This document shows positions 11,913-23,838 of a DNA stretch of 64,000 bases, piece by piece. The notes under the pieces were generated by a model. That model did no database searches, had not been told where the DNA came from, and saw only the letters and a list, made by a program, of their open reading frames with translations. The stretch's first letter is position 1. Every line of letters begins with the position of its first letter. The translations under genes were made by a program, and so were the position numbers. Origin of the DNA: Bemisia tabaci (Eukaryota; Arthropoda; Insecta; Hemiptera; Aleyrodidae); NCBI RefSeq assembly GCF_918797505.1, contig NC_092795.1, positions 57,820,916 through 57,884,915 on the forward strand, given 5' to 3'.

Positions 11913-12556
11913 TTGGAGCTTCCCGCTTGTTTTCTCTTCGTAGATTATTTTGTAATTGCCGCAATAATTTTCGACAGACGTCCTCCAGGAAGGGTAAATT
12001 GTTCTCGTGTTCTGTAAACCTCTTTTCGCGGCAGTAGCGTTTTGAGACGCTATGGGCTGCGATGGACATCCCTGTACCACCCCTCCCCCCGGAAAAAAAA
12101 GAACATATTACGGAATTCTCATACGTTAGCGCCACTGCTCAGGCCCGCCGAAAGAGGAAGTTCGTTAAAACGGCGGATGAAGAAAAGACGAAAAGGGTGA
12201 AGGAGTAGAGGAGAGGGGTGGAAAGCGCGGATGGGACCGAAGGGCGGAGGATAATGGGATGGAAAACGGGATGGGAAAATGGAGATCCTGGCAGGGATCT
12301 GGCCTCGAGCGACGAAATGCGGTAGGGTGGAGCGGGTCGGGGATTTGTCCAAATGTGCACGGCACGGATTGATGAGGCCCGGCAAACAACCGGACAGTAG
12401 ACAAAAGTCGCCAACATCGACTTTTTCCCGAGCTCTCCGTTGTTGTTAAGCACATCGGGGAAATTCACTCTCACCGGCGCATTTGCTCTGTCTCATGGCA
12501 TGTATCCCTTCAACGTTACATTTCCTTGTGAGTTGAAAAATTACTACTAGGCTCGT
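11913..12556. other. No gene recognised; purine-rich on plus strand
   Basis: Bases 12130-12340 are purine-rich (GGA/GAA), giving proline- and serine-rich shadow frames on the minus strand. Nothing functional is supported. Confidence 0.4.
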
Positions 12557-12673
12557 AAGGTCCAGTTACGCGATCAAATTGGGCCTCTCATTGGTCGCAC
12601 CCTCACCTCAGGTCTTTTTCCACCTATCAGAGTTTCAGTTTGATGGCTCAATTTGATCGTGTAACTGAACCTT
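12557..12673. mobile_element. Element U, 117-bp hairpin MITE
   Basis: Left arm AAGGTCCAGTTACGCGATCA and right arm TGATCGTGTAACTGAACCTT are inverted with two mismatches, and the pairing continues into AATTGRGCC. Single copy in this window. Confidence 0.7.
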
Positions 12674-13029
12674 CATTGCGCGACTTTAAGATAACCCATT
12701 AGAGTGCAATCAGTGCCGTCTTGTTGCTGTGACACCGCCTTCATATCCGTCACCCGGCGCACCGGGACCTGCGACCGGCCATACCGGGGGCTGCAGCAGG
12801 AGCGATGTGCCCCTCCGGCCTCGGCGACGCGACTATGGGTGCACGCATTTGAAGTCGGAGGCGAGTGCCATATCCCGATTACCATAGACGGATGCTCCGC
12901 AGGAAACCCATCGCTTTGTCCACCGTCCGAGCGTTGGCCTTCCCCTCATCTCGCTCGCATTCATATTCAACGTCATAACCACGTTTCGGCCTCTTGCGCG
13001 TCGCGTCTTCGCGCCCTCGTCGCCCGACG
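12674..13029. other. GC-rich unique stretch with open frames
   Basis: Open on both strands for over 200 bp and GC-rich, so long frames are expected by chance. The plus frame from 12704 runs on into the A2 transposon, which argues against one coding exon. No domain recognised. Confidence 0.3.
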
Positions 13030-13071
13030 CAGGGTTGCCACGCTCAGGGAATACCGCGAAATGTCAGGGAA

Positions 13072-13247
13072 CACTGGAAGCCGTACTTACGGTCTATATA
13101 GACATACCGTGCGCGTTCCGGGCTCAGAGGCCGAAAGTTCCGGGCGCAGCACCTGGAGCAGTCGAAGCTACGGCTCCACCACCCGGAACTTCGGCCTCTG
13201 AGCCTGGAACGGACGGTATGTCAATACAGCCTGAAACTTTTTTCAGC
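13072..13247. mobile_element. Family S hairpin, copy S1, nested in A2
   Basis: Arms contain 'gacataccgt', 'ttccgggctcagaggccgaa' and their complements, separated by a loop around 13160. Homologous to S2 at 56060-56263. It interrupts family A sequence, so it inserted after A2. Confidence 0.7.
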
Positions 13248-13396
13248 GAATTTTAAGAGGTCGGGGTAAATGACGAAAGTGTCCGGGGAAAATTGTTAAT
13301 TTACCTTTATTACCTCTCCTGAGTGGATTTGACGTTGAGAACAACGAATTTCGCCTGGAAGCTATTTCAAATTATGTCTTTTCGACCATATTAGGC

Positions 13397-13639
13397 CTTG
13401 TCTCCACGGGACGTTTCATGGGATGTGTCCCAGGGAAAAATCTCAATTGCGAAGTTGGGAAAAATATTGAGTTAGTCAATACTAATCACAGTACCGACTA
13501 AGAGTCCTTTTTGAGTCCCAGGAACGATTTAAAAAGAAGAAGAAACTCTGTCGTGTTTTTTACCGGGGAAAAGTCCAGAAGTTTCATTCCTGCGACTCGG
13601 ACATGGGAAAAATCCCGTGAAACGTCCCGTGGAGACAAG
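13397..13639. mobile_element. Element R, TIR MITE nested in A2
   Basis: Ends CTTGTCTCCACGGGACGTTT and AAACGTCCCGTGGAGACAAG are perfect 20-bp inverted repeats and continue a few bases further. Interior has no frame. It also splits family A sequence. Confidence 0.8.
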
Positions 13640-13726
13640 ACGCTACATACGAGCACATTTAATTTTCAGGGAATTTTCCTCAAATGTGTCAGGGAATTAC
13701 ACTCTTTAAATTTTGTGGCAACCCTG

Positions 13727-14468
13727 TGGACGCGACGCCGGAGTGTGCCGGAGACTAGCCCCGCGGCTCGGGTCGGCGGGTTAATGCGGATTTTCCGAGG
13801 CGTCCGGCGGCGCCGCGGCGTCCATCTGCTCGTCCGTGCGCGTCGCGTCGCGTCGCGGTGCCAAGGAAGCCGGGCGTTTTCCGGTCCGCTCTCCCTTTCC
13901 GCGCGAATCGCCGGTCGCCGGTCGGGTCGGGTCGGGACGGGGCGTTTCAGATGTTCGATGCACTCACGTCCACTTTCATCCTCTGTCGCCGCGGAGGACG
14001 GATATGCAACCCTACTCACCCTCCGTCCAGAGCTCCTCGGACGAAACGTCAGCGGTAACTGAATTGACACGTGGTTTCACGGTTTCGAGCTATGGAGATG
14101 CCGCATCTCTGCTATCCCTGCGCCTTCATTCTTCGAGGTAGGCCAAGGAATTGCCTCTCTCTCTCTGTAATTTAAGGTGAAGTCAAGCTGTCGCTCGAGA
14201 CATTTATGATTTGTAATCTGTCATGTTATGCTTCGGGGTGCGGGGTATTTTTCATCTGAAAGACAGTACAAAGAAAGAAAATAATCTGATTGACTGATTT
14301 TTCCGGAAGGAAATGTCGCTTTCAGGATTTCGCGTTGAAATCGAGCCGCAACACACCAACGTGAGCGTTACAGTTTTTTGTAGCGTTCCTTAAAAAGCAT
14401 CATTCGAGATGAATTGAAGATGAAACGGCAAATCGTAACGCGACGTGAATGTGAAAGAAGCCCGGAGG
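13727..14468. other. CpG-rich spacer with GTCGC and GTCGG micro-repeats
   Basis: Bases 13740-13960 are strongly CpG-rich, with reiterated GCGTC near 13845 and GTCGG near 13920. It could be an unmethylated regulatory region, but no promoter element is clear. Confidence 0.35.
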
Positions 14469-14712
14469 ACTGCTTAAGGAAAAACGCTCCACGACCCCTC
14501 AGACAATGCCATATCTCTCTCGATAAAATACGAATTTTCAGGGAAACTTGTGAATATTTTCCTTCCAATTTTTCAACGAATCCTGTCCGCGATTTGATTT
14601 ATCGTTTCTAAAAATTCAAGCGAAACTTATTCATAATTTTCCTCAAAAACTAATATTTCGTCGGAGAAAATTTGGCAACGCTCTAACGTCGATACGACGT
14701 TATTCATACCAC
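14469..14712. mobile_element. Family G TIR element, degenerate copy G1
   Basis: Left end CTTAAGGAAAAACGC and right end ACGACG..TACCACGG are decayed family G ends. The AT-rich middle and 'atttggcaacgctct' near the right match other G copies. Confidence 0.5.
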
Positions 14713-14979
14713 GGGAGAGCAGACACGGAGACCGAGGCAAATCGATGCGACCGAAGACGAGAAGATGCAGTCGGCTAAGTTAAAAGTTGTGTTTACGGCT
14801 CATGGAACGAGAGTCAAGGGGATATCTCCGCGCCTCGTTGAAAACGCCGAGCGTAAATAAATAATAAAGCGTGTCGGGGAACTCTAAAAGCTCGGATATT
14901 TGTTTTCAATAACCTGTGCGGTAACAGGTGATCTGTGACTTATTCGGAAGCGTATTAAAGTCGATCTCGACGGGCGAGG
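14713..14979. other. Short unique spacer
   Basis: No repeat or gene recognised. Confidence 0.35.
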
Positions 14980-15116
14980 CGCTCAGCGCTGCCGCGATAG
15001 CGAAGAGAGCAGTAAGTGCATGCCGGGATGAGCCTCGAGACCCATAAAAGCATGTGCTAACCATGGCTCATAGGGAAGTGCAGTTACGGCTCTCTTCGCT
15101 ATCACGGCAGAGCGGC
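14980..15116. mobile_element. Family O hairpin
   Basis: Left arm GCCGCGATAGCGAAGAGAGC and right arm GCTCTCTTCGCTATCACGGC are inverted with one mismatch. Inner words 'gatgagcc' and 'ggctcat' pair. A one-end fragment is at 5926-5958. Confidence 0.75.
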
Positions 15117-16933
15117 GGAGCGGAGCGGTGTCGGCTAATTTCAGATGGGCTCTCCCGTTTTAAAGGTTAAACAGGCGAGGGCACCTTTGTTGCCAACGCT
15201 TCTCACACGTTTTTTTTTTTTCATTTTATTCATTCGGTATTCCTCTAAAGCTTGATTAATGACGCGAGAGTACTGACATTAGATGTCAGAACGTCAGAAC
15301 TGTATGTTGTATTACCGAACAACTGAAACTTACCAGCCGTTCGTTCGTTGTTTGATGTTTGATGGAGATAGTCGCATAACTTTTTGAGAATCGTTAGGGG
15401 CAATGGTCCAGCCAGCAATCCACCAGCACCCGTTATTCATTAAATCTTACTATTTCATATTTCATTTGTCCTATTTTCATATTTCATTAAATCCTCCCTT
15501 TTTCTATGAATCAGGGAGTTTCCAACCAAGGCGAAATTCACGGTCGCTCAGGGGAAAAAAAAACCACCTTTCAATTCCAAAAATGAAGCTAAATTGTCTT
15601 ATAATTTATAATTTTTTGAAATTATTCTCTAATTTTACTAGACAAGGCTAAAAATATTCCGAAACTTCTGAAAAATTTTGAGATTACAATTTTTCAGCGA
15701 AGTTCCCTATTCTTTCATCAGCGATTGATAAAATTCAGATTTGCCGGCAATTTGCAAGTGGTTCACGTTTTTTTTCGATGAATCACAGGCGAATCAGCGT
15801 GATGAAGGTTTGATGGCCTGAGCATGATCTCAGCTTGGAGCGCCTTCATTTTTAGTGATACTCAACGCACTGTCGCGGAGTTAGTTTAGTTGCCTGCTCG
15901 TTTTAAACCCAATTAAGTTCATGGACTTTAACTAGATGCTCTCCCGAGTGTGCCTGCTATGTTTTTTTCGGAGAAAAAAGTGTACAGACAAGTTAATCAG
16001 CTTTTGAATGTTGTTTCTTTCCCTCTGAAATGTATAGCTTTCTATTTATTCACGAGTGGCTTGCAAATTGCCCGCGATACATGCGCGACGAATTCCCATG
16101 CCATTTAATACTGCAAAGTTTGGCAACCGTATCGCAAATATACGAAAAGAGAATCAAATGGTGGGAGTGTGGGGTCGTCAGGTGGGGGAGAGCGGGCGGG
16201 GGAGGGGGAGGCTAAGAGGAGAAAGAAAACGTGTCCACGATTAAGATTTTATTTTATGCATAAAATATGACTAGCGAGTCTGCTTGGGCTCATGTGACAT
16301 CGGTCTACCTTATGAATGTTTTATGCGTCATCCCCTCGCATGCTTTCTTTCTGTTCCTGAGCCCCGTTCCCCTCCCCCTCCTTCTCCCTCTCCCTTCCCC
16401 CTCCCGCTGCCCCCCCCCCCCCATTCGCGGTCTCCCTTCGCGGTCGCGCGCGGGCCCCGGCGTCGTCGGGCCGAGGATGTCGGCTCGTGCATTTAAATTC
16501 CGTATTAATTTTCAAACGTTGACAAATTTCTCCCGATAAATTATTCATTTTTTAGGGAGCTTATTCATATAATATTTCCCAGATTTTGTTCGACATTTCC
16601 AATACTGCAGGGCTCTTGCGCAATTCTCCAGTTGCAAATTTTGGTCTGAAACCCCTCCGATTTTGATAATAATATTTTCTCTTGGTCAAACTTGTGGACT
16701 GCGTCTTACGAACATCAAAGGTTGTGATATTGATACTCAAAGTGACAGTAACTTGAGTCCTGTTCATGAAGCCGATGCTCTTACTTGACATTGATGCCGC
16801 TCTCTAATCGGGTCACGTAGCCCTTCCACTGTTTTTTCCAAGTTTGTAAGTAACTGTTGAATCCGTTACATAATCAGAAAACGATCGCTTTCTACTTAGT
16901 GCATCAGAATTTTTCTAAATTTCTTCTTACATT
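15117..16933. other. No gene recognised
   Basis: AT-rich to 16150, then a G-rich run (16160-16220) and a C-rich run (16365-16425). CpG-rich near 16440. Frames are low complexity. Confidence 0.4.
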
Positions 16934-17659
16934 TAGCGCTCTGTGCTTGCACTAGAGCTGCTATTCCGGACGGTCCCAGCTGGGGAGTATCAATGCAGCA
17001 TGTTACATTGTAGAGACCGCGCGTTGGTTGATGGGAATCGGCGCCATTTTCGGCTATGTTCCTTGTCATGACTTTATTTTATTGCATACTGTTTTATTGT
17101 TAGTCAATGCTATGTTGTGTATTGTATTTTTGGAATCATGGTGATACAGTCAACAATTCAAAACTTGTTTGTGCTTTTATCTCGTGATGGAAAAAATGTA
17201 CTTTACGTTCAAAATTTGAAAATTTGAATTTTAAAGTTTTCGCGGTTAAGGAAGCTTTAACCACTGGGTTGGAGCTTCCTAGTCATATTACTTGATATCA
17301 GCTGATAGCAAACAAAGGTTACCAGGGAAACCGTAAACGTCTAACAACTATCGTGGCCATTGGGGCGATTATTGAAATGATATCGACTGTATGTCGCCGC
17401 TTACGACAGGACATAGCCCTATCTTAACTGTGTAATATATCGCAATTCGATATTGTTTTGATTTTTAAAAGGAGCAATTCATTCATACAGTTCCGATTAT
17501 TTTTGCGAACGGGCCCTTAACCTACGGCACTCGGCTACAAAAGTTACAAAACATGAATCGACAGTTGTCGGATTGTACATCAATGACAAAATGTGTCTAG
17601 GCCCTCATTCTTGACTACAACTACTGCCTCCAGAGCCGCTCTCCGACGCCATTTTCCTT
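16934..17659. repeat. Family K long dispersed repeat, copy K2, split by an insertion
   Basis: Aligns with K1 over its whole length. The match stops at 17350 and resumes at 17617-17624 after an unrelated 266-bp segment. The sequences have diverged considerably, so the duplication is old. Confidence 0.7.
17351..17616. mobile_element. Anonymous 266-bp insertion in K2 with target duplication
   Basis: The 7-bp word ACAACTA occurs immediately before (17344-17350) and immediately after (17617-17623) the segment, and only once in K1. Ends are TCGTGGCC and TTCTTGACT; I see no clear terminal inverted repeat. Class unknown. Confidence 0.65.
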
Positions 17660-18254
17660 CTCCTTCTGAGTGAGCTTGTTCTGTAAATGAGTTGTGTATT
17701 TTTGAAAAGAAGAGAGTGGGCTCAGTTCACAAGAATTTTCTTGTAATTTTTTGGACGATTTTAATGCACAATAAACGAGTTCAAAGTTGTGCACCTATTC
17801 TGAGCTCCCAACGGTTCAGTTGTGATCCAAATTCTCTCCTCTTCTCAAAACTAAATTGCAACAGGAAAAAATTACCGGCATTCTCATTCAGCCGGTCAAG
17901 TTGGCATTGACCATACCTTACCCTCGCGCATTAACGTTTTTTCGCTCGAGGATTACCTGCCATGTTTGAAAGGCAGCGACCATGAGCTTGAGCTTTTTTG
18001 CGCGTTGTTGGGAGGAGTGCAGCAGCCGACGAGCGGTATTCTGCGCTGCCCAGTCCGCGCGTTTTTCGCGAAACGCTTATCTCCGATTTCCCAATTCGGA
18101 GAAAACAATCGGCGGCACGAGTGAATGAATGCGCATTGCTCGGCAAATTTGCAATGAGCAGTTGCACCTCCAAGTCCCCACCAGACGGGAGGAGGGAGGG
18201 CGAGGGGGTAGATGATGCTGATTAATGATCCAGAAACTGGTCACCCATGGGAAA
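17660..18254. other. No gene recognised
   Basis: Unique sequence, mixed composition. No convincing frame. Confidence 0.35.
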
Positions 18255-18330
18255 CACGAATCCGTAACTCCCATACGAAAGAGCCTAACTACATTCCAGG
18301 TTGATATTTTCAACGTCGCCATTTCCACTC
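18255..18330 (-). pseudogene. Possible remnant of a non-LTR retrotransposon endonuclease start
   Basis: On the minus strand from an ATG at 18322, the frame reads MATLKISTWNVVRLFRMG. This resembles the first beta strand of the APE-type endonuclease domain of non-LTR retrotransposons (pattern K-I-x-T-W-N-V-R-x-L). The known motif usually has arginine right after TWNV; here an extra valine precedes it. Downstream residues do not continue the domain and family A begins just beyond. It is short, so chance is a real alternative. Confidence 0.3.
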
Positions 18331-18337
18331 TTGAAGT

Positions 18338-18592
18338 CAGGCTTGCCATAGTCAGGGAATACCGGGAAATGTCAGGGAATTTAAAAAGTCAGGGAAAATG
18401 ACGAAAGTGTCAGGGAAAAATTGTAAAGTCACCTCTCTTCACTCTCTAGAATGGGTTTGAAATTTTGAACAACAAAACCTGAAAACTATTTCAAATTATG
18501 TATTGGTATATCTTCAATTATTAGGGACTTTTACCAAAATGTGTCGGGGAAATATCAGGGAATTTCATTTTCTAAGTTCTGTGACGACCGTG
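18338..18592. mobile_element. Family A element, copy A3
   Basis: Left end CAGGCTTGCCATAG, right end CTGTGACGACCGTG, both decayed TIRs. The body is the full family A order: 'gtcagggaa' phrases, the 'aatgggtttgaaattttgaac' middle, then 'gtgtcggggaaatatcaggg'. No insertion. Confidence 0.75.
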
Positions 18593-21500
18593 TAAATTGT
18601 GCGTTTGCCAGAAATCTGTGGGGCAATTGGGGCATTTGTAACTGGAAAACTTAACCGATTTTGTTTCCACTGATCAGGTGCCAAAATCAGCGAAATTTGT
18701 AGAGTTTTTACTGTGAGTTTCACTCATAAGTACTTCATCGGCTCTTACAAGTCTTCCGTTAAAAACATATTTTCTTTGTTACCATTCTGTTTCGCAACTG
18801 GATGAGGCTAATCGTATGCTTCCCTAACGCATATGGAAATCGGATTTTTCGGCATATAAATCCAAAATCTAAAGTAATTATGTGAAACTCATCGAATCTA
18901 TCAAATGTATAAAAATTAAGCTTTAAAAAAAGAGAGAAAAGTCGTGCATAATCGTCGACTGCTCTTTCTCGAATGCATCCGCTACCGATTTCACAAATAT
19001 CGACGAGTTAATTCAATTTTATTCGTTCCCCGACTAATTTTAGATGCAGTTCCCCTTATTTTTTAATTTAATTTAATTTAAATTCATTTCCAATCGCCTT
19101 TCCATTCTCTCTCCTTCTCACATATTCGTACTATACCCAAAAATGCAGAATACGGAAGGTCATGCATGATTTTAAGGATGATCAGTGCCTGCCCCCTCTG
19201 ACTCACCGCAATAATAAATTATAGAACCAATCATAAAACATTTTAAACGCTCCCCTAAAAAAGAAAGAAAAAATAAATACGAAAACAATATTTTAAGCCC
19301 CCTCCCATCTCTCAGCCGTGTTTTCTCAGAATCGGACCGGGAGAGGGTCAAGCAGGTAGTTGTTAAAAAGAATAAGGAGGAGGTGGAACCGGGTTTCAAG
19401 TCCCTTCAACGTTGAAGGATCGCTTTATACATTTATTTTGTGAGATGGTCCACAGACCGGAGTCATTTACACTCTGAAAGGAGAAAGAGAGAGAAACAAA
19501 ATCTTATGTATGCTTATACATATATGTTTAAAACTCTCAGGGGAAAATAAAAAGAAATAATTCAAGACTAATGTTTAATTAACGTTCCTCCGTGCCAATC
19601 GGTTTTGACGCGAGAAATTGGTATTTCTAAATGTTAGCTTTATTATTATTTAATGCTTCGACTCGGCCATACCTAAGTTTTTAGATCAAACCGATAAATA
19701 TTATCGCCGGATTCTGACGTCATTTCAACCGGAGTCGATAAGTGGAACGAAAACCCGAGTCTAAAAATGTTAAGTGCCTCGTTGTTGAATGTCAATCAAA
19801 TTTTTGAAGGGGAAAAAAACGTTTTGCACCCGACGTGAAACGGTCGGCGCCGTTAATTCGATTCCGCCCCTTTTCCCAGCGGATCTAATACATTTCAGAT
19901 AAAATCTCGTTTCGGATTGCGTCTGATTTTCAGACACCGTCGCAAACATTTTTTCTTCCGTGGAGTCAGTTAGGTCTTTGCCTCACCTTTCTTAGACTCT
20001 TTCACCTCTTTCTTTCGCCTTTCTTCGAATCAGACTCTCCTATTTTTTTATTTCTCTCTTGGTTCAACTACTTTTCTGAATTTTTTCCTTTTTTGGCGTC
20101 GAACCTGAGAAACAAAGCCAAAACTCGTATAAAGAAGAAAGAAAAACCTCCCTATTGTGATTAAAAACTTATTCTCTTCTCAAATAAGTTGAATGACCGA
20201 TGAGAGAAAATGCGCATATTTTTCCTGGTTCCTGTTACTATCAGCTATCAATGCTCATCGAATGGAAAATTTGTTCGTATCAACTTTTTTTCCGCCATTT
20301 TTTCTGATGTTCATATTTCCTTATTTATGGCTTCTTTTTTTTCTTTTTGTGTCTCTGAAAAAATTGTGTGTGCCAACGTGAAACGTAAGGATACGAAGAA
20401 CGTCTTTCGACAGCAAAGTCAATTCATCTTGAATATACATCGAGAGGGAGTAAAATATCATATGGCCTACAATCACATGCTTATTTTTCTCCCTGTGACG
20501 TTTTTAAGAAAGCATCATCGTTGAATCCATTTCCTCAAACACCCCTAATTAGACATTCGCTCATTCGGGAAAGTTTTTTATCATGTCATAAGTAAGTGTA
20601 TCGCGGAAACCTTGAAAATCATTATTATGTTCTGAACGGGACATAAAAGGCGGTAACTATTATGAATAAATATGTGTCGTCGCTGTCAAAATGAAGACAT
20701 TTTGAAATTTATCCCTTCGGAGTGGGATTGAAACAAAGGAGAGAGGAATTATTGTAGGAGAAAGGAGAAGCACCCTGATTAGCGAAGTCGACTCTCAGGG
20801 ATGGTGATCGGGAGCGAGAAGGGATGGAATGGGGTGGGGGAGGGGGTGAGGGTGGGGGCTGCAAGGGGGCCGTGGACCGTGAGAGAGGCTAGGAACGAGG
20901 GGGATGTTACACTTGCTCAAAGGAAGCAATTAAAACGGAGCCAAGCCTACATCACAAACACTCCCCGGCAAATTGCAACTCTTGTTTGCTAATACCTCAT
21001 ACTCTTATTTTACATGCCAGCAACCCTTCCTCTATTAACCCTCCGCAGAGCCGTGCCTCGCCACCCCCTCACCCCACTCCCGCAGTCTCTGCCGCTGCCG
21101 CCGTCATCCTCAGCCCGAACCCCACGAACCCCCTTTAACGCCAGCCCCTTTCAAATTACTCCGGCTAGGTGAAAATACTTACAGCCTTGTTTCAGCTAAA
21201 AATCCCAATTTACTCCTTCATACAACTCATTTTACGCGTTTCAAAGAAACGCTACGCGTATTAATCTCTTCTCAGCCTCATCATAAACAGAGTTTTGATT
21301 TGACGCCCCACCAGACCGCCCCCTCCCCCTCCCCCCCAACCTCCCCAACGCCCTCTCCTCTCGGCATTTCTTCGTTGGATCCCATCTCTCTGAGCTCTTT
21401 TCAAATATTTATAGGCCGAGAACCGGCTCGTAAGATTTTATCGCTTTAGGAGCCATCCGTTGCAACGATGGCGTAAGTAAATTACGGGGTGTGGACTCGG

Positions 21501-22490
21501 AGGGGGCGTGATTAGAGCAAGGGGATTGCACAGAGGGTGGCTAAATAAACAAGGAGCTTTCAATGGAAATCCATCATCGGGCCTGGTAAAAAGTTTTTCG
21601 AATCGACGGAGATTCGGTCGTCAGTTGATTAAAAGACTCCCAATTTTCATTCGATAACTCCCTTTGAACGCTTATCGAGGACGAAAAAGTAGTATTTAAC
21701 AATTACCTTTGCACTTAGGTATAATGTCAGTTTCCTCGAAAAAGTTTCCCCACACGCTAGCCATGGCTCGCGAAATCGCCAGGACAAGTAGTCAAGCATG
21801 CAATTAGCTTGCTCGCAAGTGATGAGATGAAATATCAATTCGACCGAATACTTCCCAAGCTAATCGGCGATGTTTTCGTTGTAATCCCGAACTCTCAATT
21901 TATAATGATGTACATGCAGCTCAGCTCCATAAGGAAATACTGTTTTAAAATGCTTTATTATTCATCTAAGCGTTTTTGACTCTAGAATGTCAAAGAACCG
22001 CGGAATGCTTCCGCAAATCGCTACCTAGAAAATAATTCTCTGTTGAATTTTACTGGAATGCACTAAATGTTTTATACAAGTGAATAGAATCATAGTCCTT
22101 GACAACCGTCATTCCTTCTATTCTCATCCAAGAATCATCATCAACGCAGAAGGATGTACGCAAAAGCAAACGTGATAATCGATTAGTGAATCGGCGCGAG
22201 TGATGTGATCCACCAGAGTTGAAAATGCAACCGCATCCCCTCGAAGAAGTGCTGAAAGTGTGCGGGTTGCGGATTGCACACATACCTCATACAAGAGAAA
22301 AAACGGCGATGACAGACGACACTGATCTATACCTCTTTTTTTCTCGGGTACAGACTCAAGTGTTGGCACAACAATCCTCGTGCCTACCTGGGAAGGGACA
22401 AGGATTCTGGGATCCCTCGATTGAACAAGCGTCTTCGAGTGGGAGGAATGCTCGATGAAATTAACAATGTGTTATTAACAAGATACCCTT
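18593..22490. other. Largest stretch without a recognised feature
   Basis: AT-rich to about 20750, then GC-skewed: G-rich 20800-20880 and C-rich 21040-21360. I found no repeat shared with the rest of the window, no domain and no exon with convincing splice sites. It may be old unique intron or intergenic DNA. Confidence 0.45.
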
Positions 22491-22559
22491 TTTTTATCGT
22501 AGGAGCAAGGGACGTAGTACACGCCCAGGTGGTGGAATCATAGAAATGATATCGCCTAG

Positions 22560-22660
22560 AATATCAATGGTGTTAGTAAAAAACCTCGCATCTCGGTTTG
22601 CGACGTTATAAACTTCCAATTGTCCCGGGTTTGAATCCCGGTGGTGGCGACAAATTTTCA
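22560..22660 (+). repeat. tRNA-related SINE-like segment
   Basis: CCGGGTTTGAATCCCGG at 22625-22641 forms a perfect T-arm (5-bp stem, 7-nt loop) and contains a pol III B-box. No matching acceptor stem or clear A-box is seen upstream, so this is a SINE-type relic and not a tRNA gene. Confidence 0.4.
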
Positions 22661-22706
22661 AGGAACTGACGAGTGGATTTGCAGAAACAGTCTTCACTCG
22701 GTCTTA

Positions 22707-22918
22707 CACTGGAAAAAAAACACATCGGATCTAGAGTCCAGACTCTTAAAAACATCGACAAGCAAAAATACTCTTGATTCAATCGGATTTTTGCTTAAAT
22801 CAAGAACCAAGCCTCTTAATTTGAGCGGATTTCATTTTGATTTAAGCTTAAATCTGATTGAATCAGGAGTCCATTTCCTTGTCAATGTTTTCAAGATTCT
22901 AGACTCTAGATCCAATGT

Positions 22919-22966
<48 letters not shown>

Positions 22967-22972
22967 CCAGTG
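22707..22972. mobile_element. Family H hairpin MITE, copy H1, with 47-nt T run
   Basis: Starts CACTGGAAAAAAAACACAT and ends in a T run then CCAGTG. The two halves are mutually inverted: 'gatctagagtccagactctt' at left, its complement at right. The T run near the right end is about 47 nt, against 8-9 in other copies. Flanks repeat CACTCGGTCTTA / CACTCGGCCTTA directly on each side, a probable target duplication with one mismatch. Confidence 0.85.
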
Positions 22973-23605
22973 CACTCGGCCTTAATTCTTGAATATCTGA
23001 AGGCCTGGATCATGGATGTGTATGAACCCTAACCCGACCCGATGCTCATTCAAGGCTGCAGAATCCTCAAATGGATTAAAAACTTCAAATAACTTGAAAA
23101 AACTATATAATTTAATTTTATCGCAGAGAATCGGAACAAAAATTTTAAAGAAAGAAAGAAATTTTACACGATTTCTACTCGTCTATCCAAACTTACTTTC
23201 CGTAAATACTGAATGACCCCTTCTTGAAGGATAAAGTCATCGATATTTTGAGGTACTACATCAATTTGACGTACTAAGGGGCTTTTTCCGTGCCTACATC
23301 CACATGTTTAGCTTGGCGCTCTAATCGTCGGCGTCAAAGGAACCATCGTTTCATCAGCAAACCTGACTCCCAGGAACGTCTTCCCCTAATCAGTTGCTTC
23401 GTGGTTGTTCAAAAAGTTTCAAGCGCCGTTCTTGATCCTTTCGTTAATACCCGAAAACCCTTTATCTACTTCCGCCCGTTTGTTTGCCCTGAAAATCAAG
23501 GTGCGCGATAGGGTTCCGTGTTTAATGCGTGCATTGTTACCAGTTCTGACCTAATATCCGCTTATACGGATTGAGCAACGCGAGATTATGTTACGATGAC
23601 AGCTC
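22973..23605. other. No gene recognised
   Basis: Unique sequence, no repeat match and no convincing frame. Confidence 0.4.
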
Positions 23606-23690
23606 TGCTGCGCTAAGGAAGAACGCCGTATGAGCATTCGAGAGTTGCCAAATTTCCTTTGATAAAATGTTTATTCATGAGGAAAATCAT
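23606..23690. mobile_element. Family G left-end fragment G2
   Basis: TGCGCTAAGGAAGAACGCCG followed by 'gcattcgagagttgccaaat' matches the left third of G4. It then runs straight into family C sequence, so the right part is lost. Confidence 0.6.
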
Positions 23691-23699
23691 TTTTATGCC

Positions 23700-23838
23700 A
23701 TTTAATTTCCATGTTTTTCGAATTTTGTCACACGGAGGCACTGAGGAAGTACTGAAATTTTCGGGAAAGCGCCGAAAGAAAACCGTAAAAGTACTGATTT
23801 TTTTACCTGCTAGTTTCAGTACACACTTTAACCCCGCA
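23700..23838. mobile_element. Family C right-end fragment C3
   Basis: Matches the right half of C1 and C2 ('ggaagtactgaaattttc', 'taaaagtactgatttttt') and ends near a decayed TTTCAGTACACAC terminus. Joined to G2. Confidence 0.5.

Larger units (their letters stand above)
13030..13726. mobile_element. Family A composite, copy A2, with two insertions
   Basis: Ends CAGGGTTGCCACG and TTGTGGCAACCCTG are family A termini. The A body is split by the S1 hairpin (about 13072-13247) and by element R (13397-13639). Removing both restores a length close to A1 and A4. The flanks CCGACG and TGGACG share their last four bases. Confidence 0.75.

Noticed and set aside
12119..12474. Three overlapping minus-strand proline/serine-rich frames
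   Set aside because: Product of a purine-rich plus strand; no start context or domain.
13511..14070. 183- and 134-codon overlapping frames
   Set aside because: They cross element R, the A2 end and a CpG-rich patch; GC-rich DNA keeps both strands open.
22641..22985. 114-codon frame ending in poly-phenylalanine
   Set aside because: It reads through the H1 hairpin and its T run.
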